Below the pieces are notes generated by a model. It made no database searches and was not told the DNA's origin. It saw only the letters and a program-made list of their open reading frames with translations. Shown here piece by piece: positions 17,540 through 24,980 of a DNA stretch of 64,000 bases (its first letter is position 1; each line of letters starts with the position of its first letter). The translations under genes and the position numbers were made by a program. The stretch is from an uncultured Bacteroidales bacterium (GTDB lineage: Bacteria > Bacteroidota > Bacteroidia > Bacteroidales > P3), in assembly GCA_900318665.1 (NCBI GenBank), contig ONLQ01000001.1, forward strand, positions 62,001 through 126,000, in the 5' to 3' direction.

Positions 17540-17961
17540 CTTTTGTATGGGTGTTGGGTGTTATGGTCTTTTTCGGTGATGTTTTGAAGTCTGATATTTG
17601 CCGAAAAAGACATTATGCAAAGGTACGACTTTTTTTTCATTCTTAATGGATATGTATTGTTTTGCTCTGCGTGTAGGTGTTGTAAATCAGTTCTTTCGCT
17701 TGCTTTGGATTATTGTTTGTTTCTTATGGAAAATGTTTATTGTTGTGACCCCGTGGATGGAAATTTTGCAAAATCCGAAACCTACTTCAACCAAACAAGA
17801 TTTATGTAATGAAGTCGATACGAGTAAAAACATCGTTAGGCGTTTCATTGATGTCAAAAAACGGTGATTTATATGCCGTTGCATAATTTCTTGTTAGAAT
17901 TGTTATTTTTTCTTAAATTTGCATTTGTTTAGAAGTTGTCTTTCCGAAATATTGTAAAGAT
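17540..17961. other. Intergenic region between the protease and adk
   Basis: 422 bp, AT-rich. It holds divergent promoter-like signals: a minus-strand TACCTTTG at 17625-17618 for the protease and a plus-strand TAAATTTG at 17914-17921 for adk. An 89-codon frame at 17598-17867 has no recognisable domain or convincing start and is not called. Nothing else is seen. Confidence 0.6.
17891..17921 (+). promoter_or_regulatory. Promoter of adk
   Basis: TTG at 17891-17893, a 20-bp spacer and TAAATTTG at 17914-17921 match the Bacteroidota consensus; the adk start is 40 bp downstream. Confidence 0.65.
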
Positions 17962-18624
17962 ATGAAAAATATTGTTTTATATGGTGCGCCGGGTGCTGGC
18001 AAGGGCACACAGGCGGCTCTTTTGGCAGAAAAATTCAATCTCATGCATCTCTCCACGGGCGAAATGCTGCGTGCCGAGGTGGCGCAAGGCACCTCGTTGG
18101 GTCAGCGCGTGAAGGGCATTATGGAGCGTGGCGACCTGGTGGGCGACGATATAGTGCTGAGTCTGATAGACAAGGCTTTGACCGCCAATCTGGCTGGCGA
18201 GCCGCGCGACGAGTGGGACGAGCATCGCCGCCAGCGTGCCATAGAGAACGGGCAGAACGTGGCGGAGCGCAAAGTGCCGTCGATTATTTTTGACGGTTTT
18301 CCCCGCACGGTGCAGCAGGCACAGATGCTGGAGTTTGTGTTCTCGCGCCGTCAGATGCGTCTCGACGCCGTAATCTCTATTGACGTGAATCGCGACGAAC
18401 TCATACGCCGTATCCACGAGCGTGCCGCCATCAGCAATCGTGCCGACGACAATGACGACGCCACTATACGCCACCGTTTGGAAGAATACGAGGAAAAGAC
18501 GCACCCTGTGCTGGAATACTACAAGGTGTCCGGATTGCTGGTAAGCATAGACGGCGGCGGCGAGATTAGCGAGACAAACACAAGGCTCTGCTCGCTGATG
18601 GAGCATCTGCTGCGCGACGAATAG
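17962..18624 (+). CDS. adk: Adenylate kinase
   Basis: 220 residues. P-loop 'GAPGAGKGTQ' at 8-17, AMP-site 'HLSTGEMLRAEV' and 'FDGFPRTVQQAQML', and a short LID of the type without zinc cysteines ('RAAISNRADDNDDATIRHRLEEY'). It converts AMP + ATP to 2 ADP in the cytoplasm. It is about 30 residues longer than the usual short-LID enzymes because of a charged insert at ~75-103 ('EPRDEWDEHRRQRAIENG') before the FDGFPR strand. Expressed alone; an inverted-repeat terminator follows. Confidence 0.96.
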   Translation: MKNIVLYGAPGAGKGTQAALLAEKFNLMHLSTGEMLRAEVAQGTSLGQRVKGIMERGDLVGDDIVLSLIDKALTANLAGEPRDEWDEHRRQRAIENGQNVAERKVPSIIFDGFPRTVQQAQMLEFVFSRRQMRLDAVISIDVNRDELIRRIHERAAISNRADDNDDATIRHRLEEYEEKTHPVLEYYKVSGLLVSIDGGGEISETNTRLCSLMEHLLRDE

Positions 18625-18654
18625 AGTCCGATAGGGCTTTCGCCATAGAAAAAA

Positions 18655-18711
18655 AACACCAGGCTGTTGTGGCGGCATTTCACCGCTGGCGCAGCCTGGT
18701 TGTGTTTTTGT
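18655..18711. terminator. Bidirectional terminator between adk and the DUF4296 gene
   Basis: An outer stem ACACCAGGCTG / CAGCCTGG(T)TGTGT encloses a small GCGG/CCGC hairpin. A-rich sequence lies on the left and TTTTTG on the right, so it can stop transcription from both convergent genes. Confidence 0.8.
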
Positions 18712-18730
18712 TAGATGCTATTTGCGGATT

Positions 18731-19114
18731 TTACAGCAGGTCCTCTAATTCAGCCTTTGGACCGCGATGCTCTGCCTTTTCGGGCACTTGCGAGTCAAGG
18801 CGGTCAACCACCTGCTGATGAATTTCCTTATACTCTTCGGGGTGACGCATGTAATAGTTAATGCTGCGTTCGAACTGTCGTTCGGTGAGCCCCTGCCGTT
18901 TGAGCAACTCGCGGTAGGAGTTGACTATTTCGGGCTTCAGTTTGTCGTAGTTGTGATTGGTCTCGATGGCGTAGAAACCTTCAATAAGGTAGGCCTCGGA
19001 TAGGAAATCCACCATCTGCTCCTTGCTCATGACACCAAAAGGCAAGCGGTCGCATGCCGTGGCAAGCGTAAGCAGGCAGGCAATAATGAAAATTTTGCGG
19101 AGGCAGGATGTCAT
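18731..19114 (-). CDS. DUF4296 lipoprotein
   Basis: 127 residues. A lipoprotein signal (hydrophobic run, then 'LATACDR' with the lipid-accepting Cys at ~21) is followed by the DUF4296 helical domain ('MSKEQMVDFLSEAYLIEG', 'LKRQGLTERQFERSINYYMRHPEEY'). The function of DUF4296 is unknown. Expected location is the periplasmic face of a membrane. It is convergent with adk. Confidence 0.88.
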   Translation of the reverse strand: MTSCLRKIFIIACLLTLATACDRLPFGVMSKEQMVDFLSEAYLIEGFYAIETNHNYDKLKPEIVNSYRELLKRQGLTERQFERSINYYMRHPEEYKEIHQQVVDRLDSQVPEKAEHRGPKAELEDLL

Positions 19115-19192
19115 GTTTTTGGCGTTTTGTCGGTTACGATGTTAAAAAAAGAGAAACAGCCATTGTCGAGAATGGCTGTTTCTTGGTTTTTG

Positions 19193-19267
19193 TGGGAGTT
19201 ATTGGGCTCGAACCAATGACCTCCTGCTTGTAAGGCAGGCGCTCTGAACCAGCTGAGCTAAACTCCC
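19193..19267 (-). tRNA. tRNA-Val (anticodon TAC)
   Basis: On the minus strand GGGAGTTTAGCTCAGCTGG begins the molecule; anticodon loop CTTACAA, T arm GGTTCGAGCC, and the 3' acceptor AACTCCC pairs with GGGAGTT; discriminator A. CCA is not encoded. It follows tRNA-Leu(CAA) on the same transcript. Confidence 0.96.
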
Positions 19268-19275
19268 TTTTGCAG

Positions 19276-19359
19276 TACCCGGGGCCGGGGTCGAACCGGC
19301 ACGGGTGTTACCCCATCGGTTTTTGAGACCGACGCGTCTACCTATTCCGCCACCTGGGC
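19276..19359 (-). tRNA. tRNA-Leu (anticodon CAA)
   Basis: On the minus strand GCCCAGGTGGCGGAATAGG begins the molecule, with a leucine-type long variable arm, anticodon loop CTCAAAA, and T arm GGTTCGACCCC. The acceptor has one A-C mismatch. It is transcribed from the promoter at 19416-19386 with tRNA-Val. Confidence 0.94.
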
Positions 19360-19385
19360 CTGACTTCTCCTTGCGAAATCGGGTG

Positions 19386-19416
19386 CAAAGGTACGCACTT
19401 TTTGCAAACCGACAAA
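19386..19416 (-). promoter_or_regulatory. Promoter of the tRNA-Leu/tRNA-Val operon
   Basis: On the minus strand TTTG (19416-19413), a 19-bp spacer and TACCTTTG (19393-19386) match the consensus exactly. It is divergent from the prs promoter four bases away, and both share TACCTTTGCACCC. Confidence 0.8.
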
Positions 19417-19420
19417 ATAT

Positions 19421-19453
19421 TTTTTGCCATAAGCAAAATTTGTGCTACCTTTG
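19421..19453 (+). promoter_or_regulatory. Promoter of prs
   Basis: TTTG at 19423-19426, a 19-bp spacer and TACCTTTG at 19446-19453 match the consensus exactly. The prs ATG follows 24 bp later. Confidence 0.8.
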
Positions 19454-19477
19454 CACCCTCAAAAAAAACACATTGCA

Positions 19478-20455
19478 ATGAGCGCAGCCAACGATAAGGT
19501 ATTCATTTTTGCGGGTCGTGCCACCCGTGACCTTGCCACCCGCGTGGCCGAAAAATATGGCATTCCTCTGGGTAAATCGTCGGTTTTTCAGTATGCCGAC
19601 GGCGAATTCCAACCCTCTTTCGAGGAGAGTATTCGTGGTGGTATAGTGTTCATTATCCAGTCCACTATTCCTCCTTCCGACAATCTTTTCGAACTTCTTA
19701 TGATGGTTGATGCCGCACGTCGCGCATCGGCCGACAAGGTTGTTGCCGTAATCCCTTATTATGGTTTTGCCCGCCAGGACCGCAAAGACAAACCCCATGT
19801 GCCCATCGCATCGAAGATGATTGCCAACATGCTGTCGGCCGCTGGCGTGAACCGTGTTGTGACCATGGACCTGCACGCCGACCAGATTCAGGGCTATTTC
19901 GATTTGCCCGTTGACCACCTCTTCGGCAGTTCGCTCTTCATGCCCTATATCCGCGAGACCTTCGAGCAGGACGACGTTCTCTTTGCTTCGCCCGACCTCG
20001 GCGGCAGCCGTCGCGCCGGACAGTATGCAAAGACTATGGGCAACAGTTTTGTGATGTGCTACAAGCATCGCAACAAGCCCAACGAGATTGGCGAGATGCG
20101 CCTCATTGGCGACGTGGAAGGCAAGCATGTCATTCTGCTTGACGACATTATCGACACCGGCTCCACCATTTGCAAGGCTGCTAATATCATCAAGTCCAGC
20201 GGTGCCAAGAGCGTCCGCGCCATGATTACCCACCCCGTGCTGTCGGGCAACGCTATCGACAAAATCGAGGATTCGGCTCTTGAAGAACTCGTGGTGACCG
20301 ACACCATTCCGCTGCGTCGCGAGTCGAGCAAGATTCACGTGCTGTCGTGCGACTGGCTCTTTGCCGAGGCTCTGAACCGCATTGTCAAGCACGAGAGCAT
20401 CGACAACCTTTATGAGACCACCATCCATCGCAAAGGCATTCCTTTCAAGATGTAA
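19478..20455 (+). CDS. prs: Ribose-phosphate pyrophosphokinase
   Basis: 325 residues from the ATG at 19478; an earlier GTG at 19442 lies inside the -7 region and is rejected. It shows the PRPP synthetase signatures 'FIFAGRATRDLATRVAEKYG', 'QYADGEFQPSFEESIRG', the metal/PRPP loop 'VVTMDLHADQIQGYFD' and 'VILLDDIIDTGSTICKAA'. It makes PRPP from ribose 5-phosphate and ATP for purine, pyrimidine, histidine and NAD synthesis. It is followed by rplY, 69 bp away. Confidence 0.97.
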   Translation: MSAANDKVFIFAGRATRDLATRVAEKYGIPLGKSSVFQYADGEFQPSFEESIRGGIVFIIQSTIPPSDNLFELLMMVDAARRASADKVVAVIPYYGFARQDRKDKPHVPIASKMIANMLSAAGVNRVVTMDLHADQIQGYFDLPVDHLFGSSLFMPYIRETFEQDDVLFASPDLGGSRRAGQYAKTMGNSFVMCYKHRNKPNEIGEMRLIGDVEGKHVILLDDIIDTGSTICKAANIIKSSGAKSVRAMITHPVLSGNAIDKIEDSALEELVVTDTIPLRRESSKIHVLSCDWLFAEALNRIVKHESIDNLYETTIHRKGIPFKM

Positions 20456-20524
20456 TGGCGGTACGCGAAAACGAAAACAATTCAATTCACCTTTTTATAA
20501 AACAATCTTAAAACATTCAAAACA

Positions 20525-21106
20525 ATGAGAGTAGTATCTATGAGCGGTTCTCTTCGCGAGAACGTAGGGAAAAAAGATGCTAAGGCATTGCGTCGCGAGG
20601 ACAAAGTCCCTTGCGTCATGTACGGTAAGACCGAGCAGGTCCAGTTTGCACTCAAGCAGGTTGACTTCCAGCGCATTCTGTTCAACCCCGCACCTTGCTT
20701 TATCGACATCGACCTTGGCAACGGCAAACGTCGCGCCATGCTGAAGGACATTCAGTTCCATCCCGTAACCGACATCGTCTATCACGCTGACTTCTACGAG
20801 TTGAGCGACGATAAGGCTATTGTCATGTCTATTCCTGTCCACACTACCGGCACCAGCGTCGGAGTGATGAAGGGCGGCAAACTGGCTTACAAGCAGAAAC
20901 GCCTCAACGTTAAGGCTCTGCCCGCCAACATGCCCAGCGAGATTCTTCTCGACATCACCAAACTCGATGTTGCACAGCGCATCAAGGTTCAGGACATCGA
21001 AGCCAACAACTATCAGATTCTTAACCCCAAGAGCAGCGAGGTCGTGGTTGTCAACAGCACCCGTGCCGCCGCTACCGCCGCAACCGAAGAGGCTGCTGCC
21101 GAATAA
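20525..21106 (+). CDS. rplY: 50S ribosomal protein L25 / general stress protein Ctc
   Basis: 193 residues, the long Ctc (TL5-like) form. The N-terminal 5S-rRNA-binding domain ('LRENVGKKDAKALRREDKVPCVMYG') is followed by the C-terminal beta domain ('GTSVGVMKGGKLAYKQKRLNVKALPANMP') and an Ala-rich tail. It binds 5S rRNA in the large subunit. It lies downstream of prs, as often seen in bacteria. Confidence 0.95.
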   Translation: MRVVSMSGSLRENVGKKDAKALRREDKVPCVMYGKTEQVQFALKQVDFQRILFNPAPCFIDIDLGNGKRRAMLKDIQFHPVTDIVYHADFYELSDDKAIVMSIPVHTTGTSVGVMKGGKLAYKQKRLNVKALPANMPSEILLDITKLDVAQRIKVQDIEANNYQILNPKSSEVVVVNSTRAAATAATEEAAAE

Positions 21107-21148
21107 TCTTGGCTTTTGAGTCGGCCCTCGTTGAGGGTCACAATCTTT

Positions 21149-21186
21149 ATTCCGCCGATGATTTTATATCGTCGGCGGAATTTCTT
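21149..21186. terminator. Bidirectional terminator between rplY and thiN
   Basis: The stem around ATTCCGCCGATGAT / ATCGTCGGCGGAAT (one G-T pair) has a T-rich tail on the right. The thiN stop codon at 21164 lies inside the hairpin. Confidence 0.85.
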
Positions 21187-21841
21187 TTGCCTCGTGGGTC
21201 TGATAAACTATTAGATTGCCACCCTTCACGCTGAACGACGACGAGAGTGCCTCGTTGAGCGTTGCCTGCCACCAGCGCGTTATGCAGTGGTCGCTGAGCG
21301 GATAGCGCAGCCCGTAGAGACTTACGGGCACCTGCGGCGTGAGCGAAAAGATAGACACCTGCTGGAGCGGGAAACTCTCGAAACGGGCTTCGCCCTGCAC
21401 GGCGTGGAAGGTGCCGTAGTCGCTGACAATGCGCACCGACGACCCTTTGCGCTCTTGCTGCAGGCGTTCGTGATAGTCCATCAGCAGGCTGATGTTGCCA
21501 ATTGTGTGGTCCTCGCGTTTGCCCGTGGCGCCTATGATGCTGATGTCCACCAGCCCTTCGATGTTGTTCATTATCCAGCGGAAGGCTTTGCTGAGGTCGT
21601 TGTAGTCTTGTTCGCTTTCGTTGAAAATAGGGTAGGGGACAAGTTTTCGGAGTTCGGGCGTTAGCGAGTCGCCGTCGCCCACCACCTGGACCCTTTGCGA
21701 GGGATGCGGACTATAGCCTTGCTCCATCATCGTGGCAACGGCCGAGTCGCAGCAGACTATCACCTCTGCCTCGTTCAGCGCTTGCAGGGGTATTCTGTGG
21801 GTAGGGTAGTCGCCGTTAGCGAGTATTGCTATCAATGTCAT
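21164..21841 (-). CDS. thiN: Thiamine diphosphokinase
   Basis: 225 residues. 'ILANGDYP' at the N-terminus, 'VIVCCDSAVATM', the metal/ATP motif 'VVGDGDSL' and 'ISIIGATGKREDHTIGNISLL' are the thiamine pyrophosphokinase signatures. It forms thiamine diphosphate from thiamine and ATP in the cytoplasm. Its start overlaps the end of the upstream PnuC-family gene by 26 bp, which implies translational coupling and a shared thiamine role. Confidence 0.95.
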   Translation of the reverse strand: MTLIAILANGDYPTHRIPLQALNEAEVIVCCDSAVATMMEQGYSPHPSQRVQVVGDGDSLTPELRKLVPYPIFNESEQDYNDLSKAFRWIMNNIEGLVDISIIGATGKREDHTIGNISLLMDYHERLQQERKGSSVRIVSDYGTFHAVQGEARFESFPLQQVSIFSLTPQVPVSLYGLRYPLSDHCITRWWQATLNEALSSSFSVKGGNLIVYQTHEAKEIPPTI

Positions 21842-22400
21842 GGCTCACAGATTGTTTCTTCCAGTTGATATAGCCAAACACCACCACTATCGAATAGATG
21901 GCGTAGAGCACCGCCGAGGGCCACATTCCCATCATGGCATACATGACGCACATCAGCGGGTCCACAATCATCCAGCATATCCATTCTTGGTAGTATTTGC
22001 GGATAAGCATATAGGTGCCGGTAAGGTTTATTGCCATTGTCAGGCCGTCGAAATAGGGCATAGACCCCTCGCCGAGGAGGCGCAGTATGGCAACAATGGC
22101 CACTGTTAGCAGCAGTGTGGCTGCCACAAGGGGCACTATCATGCGCCGTGGCATAGAGGTGATGGGTGGCGGTGTGTGTTGGCGCACTATGCCGAGCCAG
22201 GCCAACAGCCCCACCACCGCCATGACGGAGAAGATGATTTGAAGCACGAAGTTGGCGTAGAGGCCATGGTTGAAATTGATGACCACATACATGGCCGACA
22301 TTACCAAACTGCAAACCCACATCCATACATTGGCCTTGTATTGCAGCACAAGGTAGGCAATGCCTATGGCTGCGGCAATGATTTCTAAGGTGTTGTCCAT
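21816..22400 (-). CDS. pnuT: PnuC-family transporter, probably thiamine (PnuT-like)
   Basis: 194 residues with about seven hydrophobic segments and family aromatic motifs ('YKANVWMWVCSLVMSAMYV', 'QEWICWMIVDPLMCVMYAM'). PnuC proteins are facilitated-diffusion vitamin carriers whose substrate is trapped by a partner kinase. The overlap with thiN supports thiamine over nicotinamide riboside; this is inference. Location is the inner membrane. No TPP riboswitch is seen in the 28 bp between it and the next upstream gene. Confidence 0.85.
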   Translation of the reverse strand: MDNTLEIIAAAIGIAYLVLQYKANVWMWVCSLVMSAMYVVINFNHGLYANFVLQIIFSVMAVVGLLAWLGIVRQHTPPPITSMPRRMIVPLVAATLLLTVAIVAILRLLGEGSMPYFDGLTMAINLTGTYMLIRKYYQEWICWMIVDPLMCVMYAMMGMWPSAVLYAIYSIVVVFGYINWKKQSVSHDIDSNTR

Positions 22401-22428
22401 AGGGCTTGTTGGCGTGCCGATGTGTTTT

Positions 22429-23634
22429 TTAGAACATGAGGCGCTGGAAACTGCGGAACAGCAGGTCGGGAACCTTGTTGTTCATGGCCAGTTCGTAGTC
22501 GCTGCGGTTGCAGGGCACAATGAGGTGACGGTGGTAGCGTATGCGGCGCTCCTCGTTGTCGATGGGCACCTCCATCCACCAGCGGTCGGTGATGCGGCTT
22601 TTGTAGAAAGTGATGTCCATATTGTGGCTCTCCACCTGCACAAGCATTTGCACACAGTCGTGATGCTGGAGCACGGGCTTTCCGTCTTGCAGAATGTAGA
22701 ACGGGGCATCGTCTTTGCGATTGTGGAAACCTTCTATGAAATACCACAGCGCGTGTGCCGCCATGTGTGCCGTCTGTCCGTTGGGGTCGTATATCGGGTT
22801 GATTTCGAAGATGCCGAGGCAACTCACCTTGTCGCTCATGCCCGCATAGCGCCCTATCTGGCACAGTTGTTCGCCGTATAGGCCGTGGGGAGAGGGGTGA
22901 GCGTTGGCCGGGGCGTCGCTTTGGCGCACCGCCGAGATGTCGATGGTGAGAATGTCGGAGTTGCGCACAAGGGGCTCGGCGCGGCGTATGTCTTCTTGCA
23001 GATAGCCAAGGCGATAGGCGCCGAAGTGGAGTTCGTCCATGAGCCCTATCAGTTCGTTGCCCACCAGATAGGTCTGATAGCCCATAGAGGTGAAGTTGAA
23101 CAGATAACTGGGCTGCTGCATTATGATGTGGCTCAGATACGACTGCGATGTTGGCTTGGAGTTGCTGCCGATGTCAAATCGTGGGTCTATGGCACTGATA
23201 TTGACAATGCGTCCCACAGCCTCGTAGGCCTTATAGATGGCGTAGGTTATGTCCTGGCCGCCGCCAAGCACTATGGTGGTGATGTTGTTGGAAAGCAGTT
23301 GCGAGATGACGTCGGTGACGGCCTCGTAGGTGTCTTCTATCGACTGTCCGGGCACAATGTCGCCCAGGTCGTATATGGTCATTCCTTTGGCAGGCGCTGC
23401 AAGGCTGTAAAGATACGAGCGCACACGGTTGGTGGCTTCGGCACAGCCTTTGTTGCCCACGGCTCCGCGGTCGTCGGGCACTCCGATGATGGCCAGCGAG
23501 TAGTCTTCTATTTCAGGAAAATGCTCTTCGTCGGTATAGGCGTGTATGACGTGCGCCATACTGGTTGAGGGTTCTTCGCTCAGATAGTTTTGTGTCTCGA
23601 AAACAAGGGGCTTGAAATAGTGGCTTATGTTCAT
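22429..23634 (-). CDS. Arginase/formimidoylglutamase-like (ureohydrolase-fold) protein with altered metal site
   Basis: 401 residues from MNISHYFKP at 23634; the frame is open upstream but the extension is Arg/Pro-rich shadow sequence. The ureohydrolase fold is clear, yet the manganese ligands are changed: GGGHD is GGGQD (124-128), DAHxD is SAIDPRFD (147-154), and the SxDxDxxDP motif reads TIDISAVRQSDAP (230-242). Family members of this type in Bacteroidota are often annotated formimidoylglutamase; with these changes binuclear-metal hydrolysis is doubtful. It lies between the Rieske-like lipoprotein and pnuT in a leftward cluster. Confidence 0.8.
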   Translation of the reverse strand: MNISHYFKPLVFETQNYLSEEPSTSMAHVIHAYTDEEHFPEIEDYSLAIIGVPDDRGAVGNKGCAEATNRVRSYLYSLAAPAKGMTIYDLGDIVPGQSIEDTYEAVTDVISQLLSNNITTIVLGGGQDITYAIYKAYEAVGRIVNISAIDPRFDIGSNSKPTSQSYLSHIIMQQPSYLFNFTSMGYQTYLVGNELIGLMDELHFGAYRLGYLQEDIRRAEPLVRNSDILTIDISAVRQSDAPANAHPSPHGLYGEQLCQIGRYAGMSDKVSCLGIFEINPIYDPNGQTAHMAAHALWYFIEGFHNRKDDAPFYILQDGKPVLQHHDCVQMLVQVESHNMDITFYKSRITDRWWMEVPIDNEERRIRYHRHLIVPCNRSDYELAMNNKVPDLLFRSFQRLMF

Positions 23635-23675
23635 GATTGCTTTTGTAAAAAAGGGATTGCAAAGATAGTGAAAAA

Positions 23676-24128
23676 TCAATAGATATGCAGGTGGTATCCG
23701 TCGTTGTCCATCACCGTGGCGTATTGGTAGAGGCTGCATGGTGTGGCGCTGCCATCTACAGGCGTGCCGTCGGCATAGAGGCTGAAGATGCTTTTGCAGC
23801 GAGGGCATTGCAGCAGGCTGCTGCCCCAGCCTTCTACGGGGCGCACCGCCACGTCGTTGTCTTTGGGGCAGGAACATTCAAAGGCAAGAAATTCGGCTGC
23901 CGCCGAGGTCCGCACCACATAGATGCCTCGATGCCCCATATAGACGCTGTCGGCGTCTTGTTCTATCGTCATTCCTCCGCCAACGGTGCCAAGGCTGTAG
24001 TATTGTGGCAGCGAGAGGTCAATGCAGCCGCCTATCCCGTGCGGGACGCCGCAGGTGCTGTCTTTGCGACAGGCCGTGGCTGCAAGCAGTAGCAGGGCGA
24101 TAGCGGATAGAATCAATCGGCGTAGCAT
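23676..24128 (-). CDS. Lipoprotein with a Rieske-like domain carrying a CxC...CxxC set
   Basis: 150 residues from the ATG at 24128. Lipoprotein signal 'LLLLAATAC' with Cys20. Residues ~40-150 have a Rieske-like layout: 'FECSCPKDND' (Cys85, Cys87) and 'LLQCPRCKSIFSLYADGTP' (Cys108, Cys111), then 'SLYQY'. In a true Rieske [2Fe-2S] centre the motifs are CxH and CxxH; here both His positions are Cys. It may bind zinc or a differently ligated cluster. It is 14 bp after nadK. Function unknown. Confidence 0.75.
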   Translation of the reverse strand: MLRRLILSAIALLLLAATACRKDSTCGVPHGIGGCIDLSLPQYYSLGTVGGGMTIEQDADSVYMGHRGIYVVRTSAAAEFLAFECSCPKDNDVAVRPVEGWGSSLLQCPRCKSIFSLYADGTPVDGSATPCSLYQYATVMDNDGYHLHIY

Positions 24129-24142
24129 GGGCGGTATGGTTT

Positions 24143-24937
24143 TTATCTTCCCCACATTAGTTTTTGGCGTATGGCGGTGAAAAACGACTGGTCCTGCATT
24201 CTCACCAGACTGATGCTGAAATCGGCACGGCGTATGGTGATGGTCTTGCCGCCTCCAATGGTGGTCTGGCGCGAGTCGAGGTTGAGGTGCAGTTCGGGGT
24301 GTTCGGCATCGGTCACCAGGCGCAGCGTGGCGCTGTCGGGCACTATGATGGGGCGCAGCGTCAGCGTGTGTGCCGCTATGGGTGTGACTACAAAGCAGCC
24401 GCAGTCGGGCGTCAGAATAGGGCCGCCGCAACTGAGCGAGTAGGCGGTGCTGCCGGTGGGCGTGGCAACTATGACGCCGTTGCCAGCGTAGGTGCCAACC
24501 AGTTCGTTGCCCACATATACGCCTGTGCGCAGCATCTCGGCATTGATGAAGCGGTGAAGCACCACCTCGTTGAGGGCTATGGTGTGGAAGTCGTCGTAGG
24601 CAATGTCTATGAGGGTGCGTTGTTCTATGGTGTAGCGTCCATTGGCAAGATTGTCAACAAGCAGTTCGGTGTCGTCGCGTCCTGCCGTTGTGAGAAATCC
24701 CAGGTGGCCGAAGTTGATGCCCACCACGGGAACCCCCGAGTCGCGTATTATGTGGAGCGAACTGAGCATTGTGCCGTCGCCGCCCACGCTGAGCAGAAAG
24801 TCGATAGGCTGGTCGGGCAGGTGGTCGGTGACCTCGATGGGGGTTATCGACCTACGACGCATGGCGGCGGTCAGTTGCTCTATTGACGCCATTGTGTCGG
24901 AGTCGTCTTGACGGCGGGTGTAGATGCCAATGTTCAT
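24143..24937 (-). CDS. nadK: NAD kinase
   Basis: 264 residues. 'LLSVGGDGTMLSSLHIIRDSGVPVVGINFGHLGFL' carries the GGDGT motif, and 'GNGVIVATPTGSTAYSLSCGGPIL' is the second family signature. It makes NADP from NAD and ATP in the cytoplasm. It lies in a leftward cluster with the T9SS-B protein upstream and the Rieske-like lipoprotein downstream. Confidence 0.96.
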   Translation of the reverse strand: MNIGIYTRRQDDSDTMASIEQLTAAMRRRSITPIEVTDHLPDQPIDFLLSVGGDGTMLSSLHIIRDSGVPVVGINFGHLGFLTTAGRDDTELLVDNLANGRYTIEQRTLIDIAYDDFHTIALNEVVLHRFINAEMLRTGVYVGNELVGTYAGNGVIVATPTGSTAYSLSCGGPILTPDCGCFVVTPIAAHTLTLRPIIVPDSATLRLVTDAEHPELHLNLDSRQTTIGGGKTITIRRADFSISLVRMQDQSFFTAIRQKLMWGR

Positions 24938-24980
24938 AAGGAAGGTTGGTTTTTGAAAGATGAATTTCGAAGGGTGGTGG

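Noticed and set aside
17598..17867. 89-codon open frame upstream of adk
   Set aside because: No recognisable domain, poor start context and AT-driven composition; it overlaps the likely protease promoter.
22401..22428. TPP riboswitch before pnuT
   Set aside because: Only 28 bp separate pnuT from the next gene; no THI-element sequence fits.
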